48,171 nucleotides of DNA, from NCBI GenBank assembly GCA_002686195.1, contig NZAS01000099.1, positions 654-48,824 on the forward strand, given 5' to 3'. The notes under the pieces are model-generated. The model searched no databases, was not told where the DNA came from, and was given only the letters and a program-made list of their open reading frames with translations. Position 1 is the stretch's first letter; each line of letters starts with the position of its first letter. Source of the stretch: Candidatus Pacearchaeota archaeon. GTDB taxonomy: Archaea; Nanoarchaeota; Nanoarchaeia; Pacearchaeales; GW2011-AR1. Positions 35,034 through 45,700 of this stretch are shown piece after piece. The translations under genes and the position numbers were made by a program.

Positions 35034-38000
35034 TAATGAGGATGTTTCCATTTTTAGACGATCTAACATCATTAATTATAGTAAATTGACCATTTCCAAA
35101 CACTGCAACTATATTGCCAAAAGAATCCAACTTGATGATCCTTCCAACGTTTTTCACAATACTAGATTCCGCTAATATTATATTTGAATTATCGTCAAAA
35201 CTAGCATCGCTTGCATATAATCCATCTGATGAATCATAATTAAAAAAGATATTCTCGGACGACACAGATAAAATTATTGTCTTACCCCTAAAATCTTTAA
35301 GCATCTCACTAGCCTGTCCTTCAAAACTGTCTGGATCGGGATTTATAGGAGGCTCTGTTCCTTCACCAAACGGCTGAATACCAGAAACCAATAACCTATC
35401 AGCATCCATTTCAACAACAGACCCAAGAGTAAAGTCATTAAATGTAAACTTATCCACTCCGCCAAAAGAGAAATCAATAGAATCTGACTCTAAATTTAAT
35501 CGTATTAAAGATGGAATATCTGGATATGTAGGCTCTTCTGCTGTGGATTCAACAACTGTAATTCTTTTTTGGATTAAAAATGGACTTTCATTTATTTCTA
35601 CTAAATTATCATCTTCATCTAGAGCTTCAACCTTTATCGTAAATGTTAATAAATATGTCGGTCCATTTGCTATGTCCTCATCACTAGCTGTAGTTTCTAC
35701 GGTAGCACGTGTATTAGATACTGTTTTTACATCAATAAATGAAGAAAAAGGAGGCGACACTGATACTGGTATATTATCAGAAACACCGCTATCGTTCATA
35801 AATGTAACAACTGCACCTTGATCTTTTAAACTATCTGACAAAGAAACAACTAAGTTAAATAATAATTCTTTTCCAGGAGATGTAAAAAACTCATCACTAT
35901 CATCTCTAAGTCCAGCTCTAATTCTATCAAACGGAACGCCAGAATTGGCTACATACCACCTATCGAACAACTCACTATCTGTCACACAAACTGGGTGAGT
36001 AATTCCATCAATATAAGTAAAATCTACAACATCTACTTTTAACCCCTTGTAACCATATAACGCATCAAATGATGAAGTATGATCAAAGTCTTCTATAAAA
36101 AAGGACGAAGGAGACATTTCAACATGCACATTTTGTGTATCAATAGATATTTCCTGTTGCTTATCTGAAGATAATCGTATCTCCATGATTCTTCTTGTAA
36201 GATTTCTCTGCAAAAGCTCATCTCTTGATGAAAGGTTTAAAATGTTCTCACCTACATGTATTGTTATCCCAGTTAAATTAAATGTTTCTGGGTCAATTTG
36301 AGCTTCTTGAGATAAACATATTTGAATAATTCCTGTTCTGGGATTATAAACAGCGCTAAGTGGAAAGAATCCCGCACCAGAACCCACATAATGACTACCA
36401 TACCCTCTTACTAATTTGTAATTTCTGTCAATCTCCAAAACCCTATCATTGTAAGTGTCGCATATTAAATAGTTCTTATTTACCAGTCTCTTAACAGATG
36501 TAATTCCATCAAAACCCAGTAAAGGATCACTTTGGTTGTAATTAATTGCTTGAATCGGAGATATTAACATGCCAGATCCACCGTATCCATATGTTGCACT
36601 AAAGTCATCAGAAACTTGGCTTACGCTATTAAGTTGGGAATAATACATATCATCTACCTCAACCGGTAACGATATCGATATATAAGTAGAATCTCCAGAG
36701 AAGTTATTACCTATCTGGATATTCTCCATTTCTCCTAATAAGAAATCGTCTAAATCTGAAACACTAAACCCAACATCGTCTCCACTAACGAAGAACTGTA
36801 AAGTAACTGAGTTTAATATTGGAGCAAATTCAAGATCATCACTCGCTTTCATTGACACCTCTACTTCAAATTCAGTACCAGATATATACAAATCTGATCC
36901 AGAAGTCACGTTAGGACCCCACTCTGCCTGCCCAAGATCTACTAGGGAATTTCCAGATCTATATCTAACATTAACTTCAGTATCCCCGTCTGTATTTGCG
37001 TCATAAAATATTGTATTCAATGTAACAATCGAACCAGAACTATACCTGAACGACATCATCCCACTAGATACGTATTTAGCTTCGGTTGCTAATCCAATTT
37101 CATCAATATTAAATGAAAAGTTTTTATAAGAATCTGATACATAAAAATAAATAGCAATAACATTAGATCTGTCAAAAGAAGATATATCTACCGATACTTG
37201 TTTAAAGTTATTCTGAGAAGAATCGTCATTTTGGGTTACTTCATTGCTTTGTAATAATGGAAATTTCTCTGATAAAACCTCTTCACCATCAGATCCTAAA
37301 TGAGCAAATGCAAAAGATACCGGAGGATGTGAAGAGCTTAAGCAATTAACCTTAACAGATAAGAGTTCATAATTATACCAATCATTGTTTTGAGTTATTG
37401 TTTTTTTATAAACAATCTGAGAAGACTTGCCACTACTAAACTTTCCAGAATACAAGCCCTGAACATATACCGTTGCATCTGAAACAACAGATATATTATT
37501 TAATATAATATTTTCAGAGATAGACACTCCAGGATACTCTTCTCCGTCAGAGTCTGCTTGCTCAAAATATTCTACTGGATCATTAAATTCTGCCCCTGAT
37601 AACAAAGTTACAGAATTCTGAGAAATCACTATATTCTCTTTTCTATAAGCTGCATTAAAAGAGTGATCATCATCGTATTTAACATTAAATATCTTTCCAG
37701 GTGGACTAGCTTTTCCTGTAAATCCCCCATTTGGACAACCCTCATAATCGCCAGAATCAGTAAAAGATACAGTTGAAGCATCAAAATCTATATAATTCTC
37801 AGGAGTTTTTCCAGGAATAATAGATATCGTATTTACTGAAGAATTAAGATATTCCTCAGACAAGGTTTTGTCAAACAAATGTTGTCTAAGGAGATTAACC
37901 GAAGCTACCTCTCCCAATAATTGCCTGTTACTAATTTGCAAATTCTTTGCCATTGAATCTAAGGCAGAGTGAGACAATAAACCTTTTCCCTTAAGATTAT

Positions 38001-38631
38001 CGTGACTTAATTGAGGAATCCTATCAAGACCAAACCTTCCTGATCTTATTTGTCTAACATCAAGACCCTCTACTCTAGCTCCAGGAAGTTGGTTCTTAAC
38101 CTCTCTAGATAAGTCTATCTTCGACGGAAATCCTCTATGCCTATGTGATGCAATTTCTTCTTGAACTGTTTTTCTAAAAGAAATCTCTTCCCTATATGTA
38201 TTGTCAACAATCCTAACTTCACTACCGATTGTTTGAATTTTTGATAATCTAATAGAGTTTGGCTGAGATGGAGCAGTAGATGTAAAAAAGTGCAATCTTC
38301 TATTCTTCTGAGTAGACCCAGTAACAGTACAAAACAGATATACAGTACTACTGGGCGGGAGATCCTCGATTCTCTTAGGAACCCTTAGTTCTCCAGATAA
38401 AAGATTAACAAAAGCAAGTCCTGGATCCACCTCGATAGATGTGGAGTCTGATGCTGACTTCCTTGCACGAAGTCCATCTACAACACCACTTCCAAATATG
38501 GAATATAACCCATATAGTTGCTTGTCTATTGTAAGAAACCTGTCAGTCTCCATTTTAACACTTAAAGTTGAGTCTAACCTATCTCGAAAGTCAAAAAATG
38601 CTAATCCATAATTTGGTGTTTTTCCTGCCAT
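35026..38631 (-). CDS. Adaptor-bearing tail-fibre-like protein with NHL-type segments, 1,201 aa
   Basis: No signal peptide. Residues 1-110 (PNYGLAFFDF, DRFLTIDKQLYGL, FGSGVVDGL, VDPGLAFV) match the N-terminus of the 1,904-residue protein at 5894-11608 and look like a common virion-attachment domain. Residues about 161-255 (HRHRGFPSKIDLS, IPQLSHDNLKGKGLLSHSAL, LLRQHLF) form a polar helical stretch of fibre-shaft type. Sandwich-like regions span about 330-680. An NHL-type blade is seen at about 704-740 (YLICDTYNDRVLEIDRN) and a second at the very end (GRIIKLDSFGNIVAVFGNG, then GNILIST and stop). The protein thus ends in mid-blade, as if its C-terminus had been cut when the glycosyltransferase gene arrived. 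AAAGG precedes the ATG by about ten bases. A baseplate or fibre role is inferred. Confidence 0.82.
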   Translation of the reverse strand: MAGKTPNYGLAFFDFRDRLDSTLSVKMETDRFLTIDKQLYGLYSIFGSGVVDGLRARKSASDSTSIEVDPGLAFVNLLSGELRVPKRIEDLPPSSTVYLFCTVTGSTQKNRRLHFFTSTAPSQPNSIRLSKIQTIGSEVRIVDNTYREEISFRKTVQEEIASHRHRGFPSKIDLSREVKNQLPGARVEGLDVRQIRSGRFGLDRIPQLSHDNLKGKGLLSHSALDSMAKNLQISNRQLLGEVASVNLLRQHLFDKTLSEEYLNSSVNTISIIPGKTPENYIDFDASTVSFTDSGDYEGCPNGGFTGKASPPGKIFNVKYDDDHSFNAAYRKENIVISQNSVTLLSGAEFNDPVEYFEQADSDGEEYPGVSISENIILNNISVVSDATVYVQGLYSGKFSSGKSSQIVYKKTITQNNDWYNYELLSVKVNCLSSSHPPVSFAFAHLGSDGEEVLSEKFPLLQSNEVTQNDDSSQNNFKQVSVDISSFDRSNVIAIYFYVSDSYKNFSFNIDEIGLATEAKYVSSGMMSFRYSSGSIVTLNTIFYDANTDGDTEVNVRYRSGNSLVDLGQAEWGPNVTSGSDLYISGTEFEVEVSMKASDDLEFAPILNSVTLQFFVSGDDVGFSVSDLDDFLLGEMENIQIGNNFSGDSTYISISLPVEVDDMYYSQLNSVSQVSDDFSATYGYGGSGMLISPIQAINYNQSDPLLGFDGITSVKRLVNKNYLICDTYNDRVLEIDRNYKLVRGYGSHYVGSGAGFFPLSAVYNPRTGIIQICLSQEAQIDPETFNLTGITIHVGENILNLSSRDELLQRNLTRRIMEIRLSSDKQQEISIDTQNVHVEMSPSSFFIEDFDHTSSFDALYGYKGLKVDVVDFTYIDGITHPVCVTDSELFDRWYVANSGVPFDRIRAGLRDDSDEFFTSPGKELLFNLVVSLSDSLKDQGAVVTFMNDSGVSDNIPVSVSPPFSSFIDVKTVSNTRATVETTASDEDIANGPTYLLTFTIKVEALDEDDNLVEINESPFLIQKRITVVESTAEEPTYPDIPSLIRLNLESDSIDFSFGGVDKFTFNDFTLGSVVEMDADRLLVSGIQPFGEGTEPPINPDPDSFEGQASEMLKDFRGKTIILSVSSENIFFNYDSSDGLYASDASFDDNSNIILAESSIVKNVGRIIKLDSFGNIVAVFGNGQFTIINDVRSSKNGNILIST

Positions 38632-38653
38632 CTAAATATACCTTTAATTAATT

Positions 38654-38869
38654 TTATTTGCCAACAATCGGGTTTCCTGATGTTCCTATTTTAGCAACAG
38701 TATTATCTGTAACCCCAGCATAACACTGACCGCCATGAGAAAGAAAACCTTCATTGTTAGACCTATGAGTCCATGCACCCGGTGTTTTTTCTATATGACT
38801 TTGAATTTCCTTTGCTATACCCTTAGATAGGACAGAACTTAATGATTGTAGTTTACTTAAATTTGACAT
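38654..38869 (-). CDS. Small 71-residue protein of unknown function
   Basis: The frame is short, but AAGGAGAT stands three bases before the ATG, and the gene fits between its neighbours with gaps of 14 and 22 bases, so it is very likely real. The first 30 residues (LSKLQSLSSVLSKGIAKEIQ) are predicted helical and amphipathic. The second half (HRSNNEGFLSHGGQCYAGV, then GTSGNPIVGK) is Gly-rich with one Cys and no metal-binding pattern. There is no membrane segment and no signal peptide. It lies between the hub-like gene and an adaptor-bearing fibre gene, where phages often keep small connector, chaperone or tip proteins; which of these it is cannot be told from the sequence. Confidence 0.75.
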   Translation of the reverse strand: MSNLSKLQSLSSVLSKGIAKEIQSHIEKTPGAWTHRSNNEGFLSHGGQCYAGVTDNTVAKIGTSGNPIVGK

Positions 38870-38872
38870 TTT

Positions 38873-38880
38873 ATCTCCTT
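38873..38880 (-). promoter_or_regulatory. Strong ribosome binding site AAGGAGAT of the 71-residue gene
   Basis: This is the best match to the Shine-Dalgarno consensus that I saw in the window, three bases from the ATG at 38867-38869. It suggests that the small product is made in higher amount than the giant proteins around it. Confidence 0.8.
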
Positions 38881-38883
38881 ATT

Positions 38884-41800
38884 TTAAGCTGGTTTTAATG
38901 GGAAAGTATTCCCCTCAAAAGAAACGACCTGTCCAGGATAGAAATATCTTCCTTCTAAAGAAGTAATCCATTCGTTTTTTGTGGCATCAATGCTATTGCT
39001 AACATTAACTAAGACTAATCTCATTGGCGACGACATTCCAACCCCATCAAGCATAACCGTATTCATTGGTACCAGTCCAGATCTTCCCAATACATTAAAA
39101 GACGCATAATTTGGCGGAGTAAACATTGTTGTATAATTTGATATTGTTTTTTCAACTGCCGCCCTAGAACCAAAATACCCACTTTGTTGCAAAAACACCT
39201 TCTTATATCCTCTAAAACCCTGAGATGTAGGATCATATAGCCCCTTTTCGTTCATATGATTTCCTATTAATAATTTCATATCTGGCGTGGTGGATATAAT
39301 TCTAATCTCATTAAATGTATCTGATTGTATTCTCTTAAAATTATATTCTCCAGTAATAACATTCCACATTGCAAAACTTGAGTCATCTGAACACATAGCA
39401 GAACCAGATGGAGTACTTGTATTTGCTTTTTCCGGATCTGATGACCACCAAAAAGATGCTTGTACTGGAGGTCTATCGAATGTTCTACTAGAAGCAGCCT
39501 TATCTACATTGTAGAGTTCCTCTTCGTCCTCTGGAACATCAAAGTGAAAAACTCCAAATCTATCAAAAAAAGCAGTCTTTGTAGATATTGCTGCAATTCG
39601 TTTTACCGCATCAAAAAAAGAACTACCAGTATCAAACCTAAACATGGGATTTTGAAGAGGATCATAATGTCCAGGTAACACATAGTCGTTATATAAGTGG
39701 CATCTTCCATTGTGCGCAATTACACTATATTCAGAAGAAGTAGGTAAATCAGAATACTTTTTAATAAGACTTGCTGGATCAAAAGACCCATCATGTTCTC
39801 CAGAAAAAAATCCCACCTGCTGAAATATGTCATAAATAACATTAACGTCCCTCATCGCATCATAATATGGGCTATTAAACCACAAGGTGTCTTCTAGTAT
39901 TTTGTTATAATCGTTTAGCTGACATGTCATTTCAATATGACTATCATAAATGTCAAAACTACTCTGTTCGCAAAGCCCTGTAAATAATAAATGATTTTTA
40001 GAGTATTCGTTTGGCTCTAAATTGTCTGATGTTCCGTAAAAAAAAGATCCATCACGCCAAGCATACACTCTTATATAAAAAGTTTTATCCTGCAAACTTG
40101 ATAAAAAAGCGCTCTCATCTGGTGGTTGATTGAAATTAGATCTTTCTGGAGCACCGATTGGAATAGAGCAGTCAGTCATATTTAAAAATGATGATGGAGA
40201 ATCATCTGCATAACTAGTTGGAAGACAGTTGCTCCCTGGAGAATGAGAAGCTCCTTGAGACTCCAATGGACCCATGGTTGGACCTCTAGAGATATAAAAT
40301 TTAATTGTTCCATCGTGATTAACGAATGTTCTATCATTTCTTGACCAATTATCAGAAAAACTAACCACATGATGCCCAACTTCTTTTACTCCATGCTCAT
40401 AAATAGGTTGTTCAGACTCAGAAACAAAAGACGAAAAACCGTAACATATTGGTCTAATTGAGCTTTTTAAAATCCAATTAGTATCTCCAACTTTCATACC
40501 AAAATCACCTGAGTCGTATGGGTATATAAGATTGATATCTCCAGAAGACAACTCAACAGCTGCATTGTATGAGAATGCATATTGACCTTCTTGATTTCCC
40601 GCAAGAGAATTTTCTGTCTTTGTGACCCTTAATACTGAATTCTTTGATAGATTACCATACTCAAAGTTATTAATAGATTCAGGTTCAGCATCAAACACTC
40701 CAGGGATCAATGCTCTCTGACTTCGAGGTAATTTTTCTGCTGGATATTTAAATCTAGATCCATCTATTATCTCATCAAATATGGTTGCCTGTTGTTTATA
40801 GTACAAGTTCTCCTCTCCATGTATCATCCCATTAAAATCGCCAGATGGACTACCTGCACTGTCTACATCTGCATTGTCTTCATTTGCATCATAAGGAGCT
40901 CCTCGACTCCTAAGAAGAACACTTGTAACATCTTCCCCTACTGATCCGCTAAAACCAGACGAAGAACTATTTCTTTGTTCAAAAAATCCAAGAACTGGTA
41001 CTGCTATAGTTTGCTCAATAGATGAGCTGTCTACATATTTCATTGGAGAAAAATTAAACATACAAGAATGATGCCCAACGTGAACATGAACATATCCTCT
41101 TAACTTTATAGGTGCATACTGCCAAGAAATTGCATTAAAATCGTCTAAACTAATATTTATATTATCGAATGTGAATGTGTAAAAAGTTCCTCCATCATAT
41201 TGCTCCCAAGGAAAAAGCTCCTCATCGGTAGTTTTAAAATCCTTAGATATCCTCTCTCTGTGTATTATGTATGGATTTTTTATCTTATCAAAACTAACAC
41301 TCAACGCACCATTGATGTGCTGAAAATTAACCTTGAAATCTTTTTCTTTTAATAAAGTATCTCCATTAAAATCAAATTCATACATAAGGCTACTGTGCCC
41401 ATCTTCTACAGACTTTATCACTCGCTTATCTGTGTGATCTCCTACTCCTCCAGACCTATTCCATTGCTCAAGTATCTCTGGGTCATCATGCACTTCATAC
41501 ATTCTTACTGGCTCATTATATGCAATAACTAAAAAATACATATTATTAAGACCACCATCGATCTCTACAATAATATACGGTTCAGTTGAAAAGTCTGATA
41601 CCTTATTTGACATCTTAAGTTGATTGGTTTCTTCGTCCAATGTAAATTTTGCAACACCAAAGTTTGGAGGAACCATTTGAGGAGCATATGGGTTCCATCC
41701 TGGAACAACATAGTATGGATCGAGAAATTTTAATCTATTAATCATCTTATATGCGACACTACCTCCAGTACTTGGCTGAGTTGTGCATACGGATAAATCT

Positions 41801-42762
41801 TGAGACGTCTTCTTGAATTCGATGGAAAAATCTTCTCCTGGGAATATTGGAGTTAACTTCTTGAAGCTAGCGTGCTTGCCAGGAGGAAGAAATTTATATG
41901 CTGGTTGTATATTAGATACAGGTTCACCTTTAATGTATGCTGTTCCGCCAACAAACTCATCAAGGATTTTAAGATCTTTTGCTTTTTTATAAAAGTTACC
42001 AGGATAAGCACAGTTAATCGACATAAAACACAAGTCCCTTGAGCCCTCTGTTTCATCTTCTGAACTATCTGCCTTTTTCTTATTCTCCTGTGACGATGGA
42101 GCTAGTCCGATCATTCCTATATCTGGATCTAAACTATCAAAAAAATCAGCAAATTTATTCCAATCAGACTCATTAAAAGAACGCATGCCCTTTCTTGTCT
42201 CAAAAGCATACTGACCCATGTCCTTCTCAATATATATGCTTCCATTTAAATAAAAACAACTATGTACTGCTTCGGTTCTTGAGTTAGTAAATTTTTTATA
42301 AAACTTAGGATAAAAATCCAGGCTATCTATGGCTGGAACTCCTGGGGTTTTTTGTGTCTCAACTATATTGATGTATCCAGCATCAAAACTGCCATCACTT
42401 TCTGTTGTATCAGCAACTGACTGAAAATCTATCACACTGTCTTCTGATGTATCTTTAACTCCACGCCTTCTTGCAAGAAACGTATGATACATGTAGTTTA
42501 ATTTTTTAAATGTCACACCACGACTAGAATCATCATTATCTAAATCGTATGTGATATCAAGGTCATTCATAGAATCTGATTTAATATTCTTAAGAGTTGT
42601 ATGATTAAAAAAGAATTCATAGATCTGTCTATTTCTAGATCTAATTGGTCTATTTTCAAAAATTCTAGCACTCACCCGAACCTTTCCTGAGCTAAAAGGA
42701 GCAGATTCACTGCCGTATCCACCCGGAGGTGCGTCTAGATAAAAAAAGTTATTATATGCCAC
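38884..42762 (-). CDS. Tail-hub or tail-tip-like protein, 1,292 aa
   Basis: GTG start at 42760-42762 with AAGGAA eight bases upstream. No signal peptide. The first 900 residues are all-beta and not recognised. From about residue 926 the pattern changes: LLFTGLCEQSSFDIYDSHIE, then MTCQLNDYNKILEDTLW, VIYDIFQQVGFF and, at about 1041-1076, SSFFDAVKRIAAISTKTAF followed by FDRFGVFHFDVPE. This order (a strand pair giving rise to an interface check, a 'D-x-x-x-x-L' helix, a long helix beginning 'FDAVKRIA', then 'FDRFGVFHF') resembles hub domains of the gp27/gpD/Tal group in tailed phages. The gene follows two large genes and precedes the fibre genes, in agreement with the usual tail order. The hub identification is tentative; coding status is certain. 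Confidence 0.85.
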   Translation of the reverse strand: MAYNNFFYLDAPPGGYGSESAPFSSGKVRVSARIFENRPIRSRNRQIYEFFFNHTTLKNIKSDSMNDLDITYDLDNDDSSRGVTFKKLNYMYHTFLARRRGVKDTSEDSVIDFQSVADTTESDGSFDAGYINIVETQKTPGVPAIDSLDFYPKFYKKFTNSRTEAVHSCFYLNGSIYIEKDMGQYAFETRKGMRSFNESDWNKFADFFDSLDPDIGMIGLAPSSQENKKKADSSEDETEGSRDLCFMSINCAYPGNFYKKAKDLKILDEFVGGTAYIKGEPVSNIQPAYKFLPPGKHASFKKLTPIFPGEDFSIEFKKTSQDLSVCTTQPSTGGSVAYKMINRLKFLDPYYVVPGWNPYAPQMVPPNFGVAKFTLDEETNQLKMSNKVSDFSTEPYIIVEIDGGLNNMYFLVIAYNEPVRMYEVHDDPEILEQWNRSGGVGDHTDKRVIKSVEDGHSSLMYEFDFNGDTLLKEKDFKVNFQHINGALSVSFDKIKNPYIIHRERISKDFKTTDEELFPWEQYDGGTFYTFTFDNINISLDDFNAISWQYAPIKLRGYVHVHVGHHSCMFNFSPMKYVDSSSIEQTIAVPVLGFFEQRNSSSSGFSGSVGEDVTSVLLRSRGAPYDANEDNADVDSAGSPSGDFNGMIHGEENLYYKQQATIFDEIIDGSRFKYPAEKLPRSQRALIPGVFDAEPESINNFEYGNLSKNSVLRVTKTENSLAGNQEGQYAFSYNAAVELSSGDINLIYPYDSGDFGMKVGDTNWILKSSIRPICYGFSSFVSESEQPIYEHGVKEVGHHVVSFSDNWSRNDRTFVNHDGTIKFYISRGPTMGPLESQGASHSPGSNCLPTSYADDSPSSFLNMTDCSIPIGAPERSNFNQPPDESAFLSSLQDKTFYIRVYAWRDGSFFYGTSDNLEPNEYSKNHLLFTGLCEQSSFDIYDSHIEMTCQLNDYNKILEDTLWFNSPYYDAMRDVNVIYDIFQQVGFFSGEHDGSFDPASLIKKYSDLPTSSEYSVIAHNGRCHLYNDYVLPGHYDPLQNPMFRFDTGSSFFDAVKRIAAISTKTAFFDRFGVFHFDVPEDEEELYNVDKAASSRTFDRPPVQASFWWSSDPEKANTSTPSGSAMCSDDSSFAMWNVITGEYNFKRIQSDTFNEIRIISTTPDMKLLIGNHMNEKGLYDPTSQGFRGYKKVFLQQSGYFGSRAAVEKTISNYTTMFTPPNYASFNVLGRSGLVPMNTVMLDGVGMSSPMRLVLVNVSNSIDATKNEWITSLEGRYFYPGQVVSFEGNTFPLKPA

Positions 42763-42770
42763 TTTATTAT

Positions 42771-42776
42771 TTCCTT
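42771..42776 (-). promoter_or_regulatory. AAGGAA site supporting the GTG start of the hub-like gene
   Basis: AAGGAA lies eight bases before GTG at 42760-42762, in the 22-base gap after the preceding gene. No better start codon lies nearby in frame. Confidence 0.6.
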
Positions 42777-42784
42777 TTAAAGTC

Positions 42785-45700
42785 TCATTCTCTTAATTGG
42801 ACATCCAACTGAATAGTTGATCCAAATATAATACCACCCCGCAAAGACCCGCCAGAATCTGTATACATAAATCTTACAATTCCTCTACTTAAGACAAATG
42901 CAGAAATTGATGATTCCCGAATAGCCATTTCTTCAGATTGCAAAGATTCTATTGACTCTATTGAATATTTAAATTGTAAGTAATTATCTCCTTCAATGGT
43001 TATCGCATCAGCAAAACCGTCTGGAAGAATCCCAACAAGGTAAAATGGAAGATCTCCCAACTCCTCCCTCCCTCGCATAAGAGCCCTAGGGGTTGAAGTG
43101 TCCATTCTATAAAAAATATCTTCTCCTGAAAAATCAATTAAAGATCTACCGCTTATTTTATGATAAGCGATAAAACCATCACAAACATAGAATAAATACA
43201 ACGAATCAGATTCAGAATCATAGCACGAACTTATAGAATTAACACCAGCAGTCTCTGAAGATAAATCAGCATCCAATAAGTCGTCAGAAATATCCTCTTC
43301 CTCTATATAAAACATATCTGTGTCTTCTGAAAGACCTACTTCTATTGGATTTAGACTTGAAACACGAACAGGATTATATCCCCTAACTTTAGCCTCTGCA
43401 TCTAATCCAAATAATGGTATCCAATTTTTATAATTAGAACTAATTCTTCCATAAACCTTACCGTCAATAGTGTAAAAAACAATAATATTACCATTTGATA
43501 TGATTTCTGCAGTAAAACTTTCGATATTCTTATTATATCCAAGATTTGCTAGATAGTCATCACTAGCACGTATGCTCGCATTAGAAATATCACCTGACAC
43601 AATAACTCTAGGAGAATATGTATCGTCGTCAGATAGTTTTGAAAAATCAAAATCTTCATTTGGATTATCTTTTGATTGATTCATATATTCATCAAAAGAT
43701 ACTGAAGCTAAAATTTCATTTTTAATCCAATCATTATCTACAACATCTCCTTGAATAAAAAAAGCTGGTTCCATATAAACACTCGTCAACTGACGACATT
43801 TATTTAATATATTTTCAAATAAATAATTGTATGACAGTACTGGATATTCTGTTTCATGATATTTTATATAAGAAAAAGCAGTCTCTGATAATCCATCTTT
43901 TAAAAACCCAGAATCAGCACGAGCTATTTGAGAAACATCTAAATCTAACGGGTTAATTTTTCTCATCAACAAAGATCCATCTATAACAAAAAACAAATAA
44001 GAATAATAACTTTTGAAATCGCTCCTAACCAACAAATTAGAAATAGACTCTATACCAATGGTTAAAAATAAATACGGAAAAGCTGAATATGGACCATCTA
44101 CATTTCCAGATTTTAATACTAGCATATTTGACTTCGTCCCATCTGACAAAAGCTCATAAACACAATAGTTCCCATTACCATCAATTAAAGGAGAACAAGA
44201 CATGCAGTCTTTAGATATTAACTCCATTTCATCTTCTCCTATATAATATAGTTCGGCAGTTATTCCCTTAATTAATTTTATATCTTCTGTAGGAGTCATT
44301 GATATTGACATTGTTCCATTTATATAGCCCATATATACGTCCAGTCTGCCAGACGAAGGTAGAGTTAGTAGATCAATAAATTCAGTACTTGCGGACTCTC
44401 CAGAAATACTTATTGTAATGTAATATTTATCAGACAAGGATTCAACATCAACACCAAAGGAAAAAATTGCTTTTTCTACATATCCAGGGAGCTCAATTGA
44501 ATAAAAGTCACCATCAAGATCCAATCTATGTGAAGACATAGTCTTTGCCTCGGAAGGTGCGAATGGGAGAATTCTCATACCCTGAGAATAAACAGGAACC
44601 GTTCCAGAAAGACCTCTATAAGAATATAAATATGGGTATGAAACAAGCTCTTCATTATCATCATGTGAAAAATCTGAGCTAACAATCTCTAATGAAGATA
44701 TTGTATCCAACACGTCAGAGTCAGTAACGTACATTCTAGTATGAACTCCATCTGGATCTGGAGCGCAATAAAAACCTTTTGTCCTATTGTAATTAGCATT
44801 AGCACCTGAAACATTAGAAGATGTCAACCTTGTATTTACCCTTACGATAAAAGGTTGGTTAATCAACACCGGAGGATGCTGTTCAAAATACAATCTACCA
44901 TTTAAGCCTAAAGATAGCGGCTGCATCCAGTGATGATCTGCTATCTGAGTAACTGATGCTGGAGATCCCTGTACTCCAGCTATGCTACTAATTACATTAG
45001 GTTTCCAGATTGCCGGATCCGAACTTTGCCTTGGGGGGGTAATAAAAAAAGAAGAAGAAGCATCTGAATAATACTCACTATCTATTTCGGGCAATCCATC
45101 AATCCTTGGTTCTAACGTTCCTGGCTTATAAAAGTCTAAATTAGCAAATCCAAGACCCGTAGATCCAGTATCATCGTTTGGATCAAACTTTGATAGGTTC
45201 ATAAAAGCCTCAGCAGTAAACGATTCATAAACCAATTTATCATTGTCTGCAACAAAAGAATTTACAAATATATTTTGGTCAAAGAATAGGTCCCAATGAC
45301 TTCTATCCCATTCTATAAATCTATCATTGCTAATCTCCACATCATTACCAACACCCCACTTTCCAAGTCTCTTATTTCCTGCAAACCATTCCTCAAACCA
45401 TTCTTGATCATTTATTTGGATCTTAGGAATCAAAACAATAACACGAGGAGTTATTGGAGATAGATCTATCCATAATATTCCACCAGACTTACCTCCATCA
45501 TAAGTGTCCGCTCCCACAATAATGCCATTAGGAAAGATTTCATACTCCTTAGTATTACTCCAAGTAGAATGAGAGGGTAACATGGAATTAATCTGCCTCT
45601 GACCAAACCACTCCACAAGAGAAGTCTCTACTTCGCTCTCAGGAATACCCTCTTCAGCTGCAATCTTAATAGCTTCCTGATCTGCAATATATTTTGCCCA

